Positions 58,044 through 64,000 of a stretch of 64,000 nucleotides of DNA are shown here, in pieces. The notes below the pieces were generated by a model that had not been told where the DNA came from, did not search any database, and was given only the letters and a program-made list of their open reading frames with translations. The position numbers were made by a program, and so were the translations under genes. Source of the stretch: Oryzias latipes (lineage: Eukaryota > Chordata > Actinopteri > Beloniformes > Adrianichthyidae); contig NC_019866.2 of assembly GCF_002234675.1 (NCBI RefSeq), positions 12,429,261-12,493,260 of the forward strand. Reading direction: 5' to 3'. How positions within the stretch are numbered: the first letter of the stretch is position 1; each line of letters starts with the position of its first letter.

Positions 58044-60230
58044 ACATCAGACGTGTTCGTCTTTTGTATCCACATGTCCCGGGAGTGTTGGGATAACCTT
58101 TTCCAACTGCAACAATAAATATTAAAATTTTAATTTGGAAATATTAAGGAAGCAGTCAGAATATAACATTGTGTCATTAAAGCTGAGAAGGGAAAACATC
58201 ATATCATGGCTTAATTTATAGTTTTCAGTCAATCAAAAGTATGTTTACATGGTAACGCCTAATAGAAGGGCAAAAGTTTTAGAATAAACTTTTAGCTTCA
58301 GAATTTGCCGCATTTTCCAAAATTTTGCTTCATTTTCATTTACCAATCTAGTGTAAATATTCAGACGGTTAAAATTTTAAAAATGCTATGACTTTTGCAA
58401 CTTGTTCATATCACCAATGGTGGTATTATGCACAGGTATATTTGACTGCATGACTGATTAATACACGAAAATATTGAATAAAGTGGCGGATAATAATCAG
58501 AAACAATCTGACACTTCATTTTGGCAACGAGGGTCCTGCATTCCCAGAGTTAATTGGAGAGTTCTGTGATTACGGTCATTCTGCAGCAACATGAGCATCC
58601 AGACAATCAGACATCCCTCCCAGAACCCGGCTCCCCCTCCCTCCAACTCAGCTGGCGTGTAATCACATTACGACGCGGCTCAGCCATGTTTCCCTGAGAG
58701 CGCATGAATACTTGTTAAATGGATAGAGGAAACGGAGAGGGCCTAAAAATACAGAGCAGAGTGACAGGCTGAGGATTAGTACCGCCTCAGCGAATCAAAC
58801 AAACGAGTCCAAAATGAGGATGGAAGGTGGAGACTGAGAGGATGGACAGACTCGGGGAGTGTGGGGAGGTGGTAGAGGAAAAAAAAACAGTGCTTCCTCT
58901 GAAGATGACCTAGTAAAACATTGATGTGAAGTCTGTGAGAGCAGGGAGGGATGTGAGGGGAGTCTGTAATAAGACATCCCTCGGTGTGTCTGTGCGAGTG
59001 CAGCTGTCAAAAAAAGTAAAAATGTTATTTCAGATTAAAGATGACTCGCAGGTGCGCTCCCTGACCCTCCGAATTTGAAATAGATGCTGAAGCAATCACA
59101 AAGACGAAGAAACAAAAGGTGATAATAATGACAGATTTGAGTGACGCCAAACAACTGATCCGGCCTACACACACACACCCTCCACCCCCGGGGCACAGTG
59201 CAGTAATAAGGCATAATTAGATAACTAGCAGAACACAGATCAATGATTGACACTTCAATTAAAAAATTTTACGCTCAAATTCTGCCGTCGATCTCGCAGA
59301 TATTTCACTGAGCCGACTCCGAGTCGCAGCTCGAGCCGCGCATTGATGAATGCGCAGATATGACAAGCCCCTGAATGAGGCGGGTTCTGCGACTGTTATC
59401 AAAGCACTAATTAACTGGCTCATGTTGCAGCCCACAAGAGGTCACGGCGCCCACACACACGCGTGGAAAATATGAACACAGGAAGACGAAGCTTTGCAGT
59501 CTGAACCAAACTTGTGCAACGAGCAATAGGGTGCTCACACCGACACTCTCAGTTGAGAGGAAGTGAGACAAAAGGAAAAAAAAAGTGAGATCGAGAAGCT
59601 GTGTTAAGAATTCTATCAGCCTGAAGCTGGACTGCACTGTATCTTTGATGAAAGCAACAGAGAGGAAGGGGATGAAAGAGAGGGATGAAGAAGAAGAAGA
59701 AGGAAAAGAGGCGGTGTAAATTGAGCAATCCTCCTCCACATTAGAGCAGCTTAAGCACAAATTAATCTTAAAGACCTTCGGAGGGAGTTGGTGGGGCTCA
59801 GTGCCTTAGGAGGAGCTGCTGGAGCCCGCTGGCTCTGGCTGCATGGATGCACATGCAAAAGCTGCATGAGAAACAGATGTTGATGAGCACAGTGGGTGTG
59901 TGTGTGTGTGTGTGACTGAGATTACCCACTGTTGACAAGAAAAACAAAGAAGATATTACTCAACACGGTACTTTTAGCAGTTTTTAAAATGCTCTCCAGA
60001 GCAATATTGTGGGTTGTAATGGGATTTTTCAACAAAAAAATATAATACTATAATATAATTAGCGTATACTTATTTCCAATAAAACTGTGTTTTATAGGAC
60101 AGTTTTACAATGTAACCAAACTTTCTTTTCTTTCTGCTTATAATTAAATAGGGAAAATTATTCCTAAGAGACCAGTTATGGTCAGTAAAGTGACATTTTT
60201 TTTCCAAAGCATGACATGAAATGCTTTACT
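58044..60230. other. non-coding intronic DNA, no gene seen
   Basis: GC content rises at 58550-59400. Holds a TG run near 59898 and A/G-rich sequence near 59650-59720. No coding signal recognised. Confidence 0.5.
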
Positions 60231-61249
60231 ACTATATTTTTCTGAGTTTAAGTTGTATTTTATTTTTATATAGTTTGGCCAGTTGTGCGACTTATATGTG
60301 CTTTTTAAAAATAATAATTGGTTAATGTGTTTATTATTTTCCCACTAAATACCACTAGAGGGCACTGTAGGTGTGTGTATCAGTATTTTTAACGGAGAAG
60401 AAAAAGCTTTTGCCTCAGCGGAGTTGTTCAGAATAGTGAGGGGCGATACCACACTTTTAAGATTTTAGACTATCCCAATTACTTTTCTGCAAAAGTTATT
60501 TAATCAATGATTTTTTTGCATATTGGTTGTCATCCTAAAAACAAATACAATCAGAAACAGAGGTCATAACTTTAATTTGCGAAGTTAAAATACAAAACTG
60601 TTCTTTCTAAAACCACCTACTCTAACATGCACAACTCCTATGGTCACATGACTGATGAAGCAGCTCAATATGCTGTGGGCTGGGGGGTGTTTCAGTACAA
60701 AACACTGGTGTAACTCACCTAATATCCAAAAAACATTAGAAATGACAGATGCACTTCGATTTTAATTATTAATCGATACTTTAATAGAGTAGTCAATACC
60801 CAAATTGGTGATGTATGGGTCTTTATTGGTATCAATGCTCCCATCACTATTTCTAAACCTACCCAGAAGTTATAGAATTCAATAGATTTAGTGATTTAAA
60901 GCGATATAAAGAGTTCAGTTAACTTGTTAGCATGTTCTTTATGGTTATCTGAATAATTGTTCATATGTTATGCTAATATATTACAAACTTATTCAATTCC
61001 TTTTATGTTTCATGAAGCTAAATACAGCTATGGTAGTGAAGTGTGCATATGTTCAGTTTATTATTGATATCTACTCTATTATTAAGATTTACCTTTCAAG
61101 ATAAAATGTCTGTTCTTGTTCCCGAATTTTGTTAAGTACATTTCTCCCCAAAGTGCAACTTAAATACGATTTTTTCTTCTTCATTATGCATGTTTTTTCT
61201 GCTGTGACTTATATACTCCAGAGCGACTTATACTCTGAAAAATACGATA
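60231..61249. mobile_element. terminal-inverted-repeat element, about 1 kb, no transposase
   Basis: The left end (tatttttctgagtttaagttg ... tgtgcgacttatatg) mirrors the right end, where the top strand reads 'gtgacttatatactccagagcgacttatactctgaaaaata'. The phrase 'gcgacttatactcc...' belongs to a repeat I recall from many fish genomes. The interior is AT-rich and without transposase motifs. Ends are approximate because the arms are diverged. Confidence 0.55.
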
Positions 61250-64000
61250 TACATGATAATTTCAGTCCAGTGTCTTTAACTGGCTCTGCCTCACACCCTG
61301 TGCCACTGCTCCATAAATACACAGCCTCATTTATCTTGTGCAGCAATAAATACATTGTAAATCAAGAGCTGATTTGCATTGCTGATCCCACGGCTTTCAT
61401 CATCCTCAGTGTTTCCAGTAATGAGGTGTTGCTTGTAATGATTTCAAAAGCTAATCCCACTCCTAAAGCACACTCACTCACTGCAAGACAGCAAAATCAA
61501 TATTTAAAACCTTTTTTTAAGCACTCTTATGTTGTAATGTTTTTATGTGTAACCTTTGGCGAATCATGACTAATTTAGCAACATCACCAAAGGGAAAGAC
61601 GGGCAAAAAAAGTGACTAGCTCGTGCTCAGGCGTCAGAACACTCGGCGGTGTCAGACTTTTTTGCGGTGGAAGCCTGTTAGGAAACATTTGACTGTTTCA
61701 CTGTGAACAGATTTCCCCATTAATCTTGCAAAGTCACCAAACGGCGGTCAAGAAATACTATAAAGGCAAAGAAAAATTACAAAGCAGGGCAACTGTTCAC
61801 GTGCCCCGTTCTATCTGCCCCACTTAGGAACACACCACACCTGCTCTCTGCAGATTGCCTTTGATTTGAGCAGCCAGGTCAGACAATTTCGGTACGCCGA
61901 AACGCTGCTTTGTCCACTGGCAACCAAACCGGGACGGCTGAACAGCTGAGACTCCATCTTTACAAAGACTGGTTGAGCCATAAAATCTTGGTTGGTAAAG
62001 TGGAATTGAAGGGCATAAAAAATGTAGCCGGACGTGTTCCTAATTTGCCCGAACAAGGTCATAATCCTGCGTCAGTTTGTGCTCGCTTTGACTTGTAAAA
62101 ATCATTAAGGTTGTGCTAAATGTCCGGGTAGCAAATCCTCTGTTCTGTAGGCAAAGTGTGCGCTCGCAGTGCTCTGAGGGAGTTGATTCAGCTGCAGCTT
62201 GGCCCAATGCTCTTCTTGCAGGATGCATAAACTCCATAGCCCCCCCCCCCCCCACAGAATCCCTCTTTTCTGTGTGCTCGCACACAGGCGTTTGGGTGTG
62301 TGCGTGTGTGCTGCAGCTGTGCGTGCAGCTGTCTATAGTAATATGACTCATTTGTGTTTTTGCATGCATTCAGAGATGAGTTCAGACAGCATTTCTAAAA
62401 AGTGCTTCCAACTGACAGCCGACGGCATTAGAATGGGGCTTGTGGGAAATCTTTAGCGAAACGCTGTTAAAAGAAAAGACTGTCAAAAAAAAAAAGAAAC
62501 TGAGACAACAATTTTTTTCCGCCTTTCAGGTATGAAATGCAGTTTGGGCGATTAATTCATGATGGTCTTTTGGGTTTAACAGATGCGCATGTGTTGTTTT
62601 TTTAAACTTTAACAGGGGTGGAGGCTGGGATGTCAGGAACAAAATGGGTTTGGATAGTAACTTTCAGTAAGACAAAGTGGATTTTTGTGGATTTTGTTCA
62701 TGTTTGGATTGTGTATTTATGGCAGTCGAGACCATATCTCCAACAAATTACTCTGCTCTGGTTCCACAGGTGTCGTCTGAGTCACTTTCAGCAGGAAATG
62801 GTTCACAAAGAGCCAGAAACGTCCAGCAAAAGAATTATTCATTTGGATAAAATCTAGTTTCTGTAAAAAAATCTCACTTCCTGTGCAAAAACATATTTAT
62901 ACAAGTTAGAAAAGCACAGATTGTTTCACTAAAAAATGATAAAAGTACCCCACTTAGAAAAAAATCATTACCACATAAGGGCAAATAAAAAGAAGAAACA
63001 ATAAAGAGATTTTTAGGGTAGAAAGAAATAAAAAGTCTAAAACAAGATAAAAAAATTAAGATGAGATAGTAAAATTTTAAATTTTTTGGAATGGTAGCGC
63101 TTTAACAGGGCTACAATATGACTTTTTCTTACAAAACAATGTTTTAGAATTAAAAACTCTATAAAAACACAACATTTAAAGACAAAAACAAACAAAAATA
63201 ATCTGTGTTGTTGCTGCTGTTTTATATTATGTTGAAGGCAGTGAAACCAGGACTTTTTTTATATAAAAAAGAGGAAAAAAACAGTATAGTATCAAAATTG
63301 TGATTTATAACTCAGCCTCTCATCTGACAAGTCTATTTAGTGGGACATGAACATTAAGCATGGAGCACACACCACATCTAGGAACTTGGCAAGCATGTAT
63401 GGACACCAGAGATGAGGGCCAGACAGACACGGAGCTCTGGCATGGAGGATTTCCACTTGGCCTGGATCTTGGCTCCAGCTGGAGGACCCGGTTCCCTGAC
63501 AGGTTGGCAGCGGTGATTCTGCCCAACCCTCTGGACTTTTGATGCTTCTAATCTCACCCCCCCCCCCCCCTTCCTGAATCAGCGCATGCTCTGCTAACAC
63601 ACCCCTTCGCTTCTTCCTCCTCAACCATCTTTGATCAGTTTTCCAACACGTTCCTCACCTAACTTCAGCTCTCATCTATTTTGATCTCATTTTAGAAGGA
63701 AAGGTTTTCTTAGTGAAGAGTCCTACATTATTCATTCACTCACTTTAATCCCCAGAGCCCCTTAGAAACCTGAACTTTTACAGATGAAGCTTTAGGAAAT
63801 TGTTAACAGTTTAATGTCCTTTCAGAATAATCCATATACGTTTTCGGAGGTAAATTGATAGAGGATCAATTTTCAGGTGACGAGAGCAAATTCAAAGAAA
63901 AAAATTGTAGAATTGTTTCTGTATTTTTTTTTTAGGGCTCACACTTGAATCACAAAGTTAGGGAGATAAAACAACCACTTTTCCGAAGCTGCACCGATTC
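61250..64000. other. non-coding DNA to window edge, no gene seen
   Basis: AT-rich with two 14-base poly-C runs. I looked here for the missing upstream fam20c exons and found none. Confidence 0.5.
62240..62253. repeat. poly-C run
   Basis: Fourteen consecutive C. A second 14-C run lies at 63557-63570 and a 13-C run near 28607. Such runs are error-prone in sequencing. Confidence 0.9.

Noticed and set aside
61129..61569. 146-codon plus-strand open frame
   Set aside because: It begins inside the right terminal repeat of a transposon and runs into AT-rich DNA. The codons reflect the repeat, not a gene.

Overview
This window looks like vertebrate, specifically teleost, nuclear DNA. Long introns have GT/AG splice sites, CA/TG microsatellites are abundant, several families of small DNA transposons are present, and there is a tRNA-headed SINE-like repeat of a kind widespread in fish. 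I recall the piggyBac-type MITE and the 'tcccactctgatcatctttt' MITE from medaka-like genomes, so Oryzias or a near relative is my best guess. That guess rests on memory, not on a search. Nothing prokaryotic, viral or CRISPR-like is present.

The only gene I can identify with confidence is fam20c, the Golgi secretory-pathway protein kinase, on the minus strand. Seven consecutive exons lie at 42406 to 37369. They encode about the last 300 residues, down to a TAG stop, and all six introns have GT/AG borders and matching phases. The exons for the N-terminal half are not visible, so the intron upstream of 42406 appears to run past the right edge of the window (at least 21.6 kb). A 3' UTR with AATAAA signals lies just below 37369.

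Layout: 1-31300 is relatively GC-rich, non-coding DNA with microsatellites, polypurine/polypyrimidine tracts and scattered transposon copies. No gene is recognisable there, although a few short segments with good splice signals are noted. 31300-33800 is CpG-rich and could be a promoter or 5' exon of an unidentified neighbour. From about 34100 the DNA turns AT-rich. 34570-36790 carries two piggyBac-like MITEs, 37369-42406 the fam20c exons, and 42407-64000 the large intron. The intron holds an unidentified plus-strand coding-looking island (43108-43443), two hAT-type elements, a 314-bp foldback element with minisatellite arms and 4-bp target duplication, another MITE copy and a 1-kb terminal-repeat element.

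The most notable repeat is a MITE family with at least six copies plus one terminal fragment. Several copies share a short, decaying reading frame (TKMVSNxGxIQPYSFEP-like), which suggests descent from an autonomous transposon with a coding exon. No new multi-gene system is visible.
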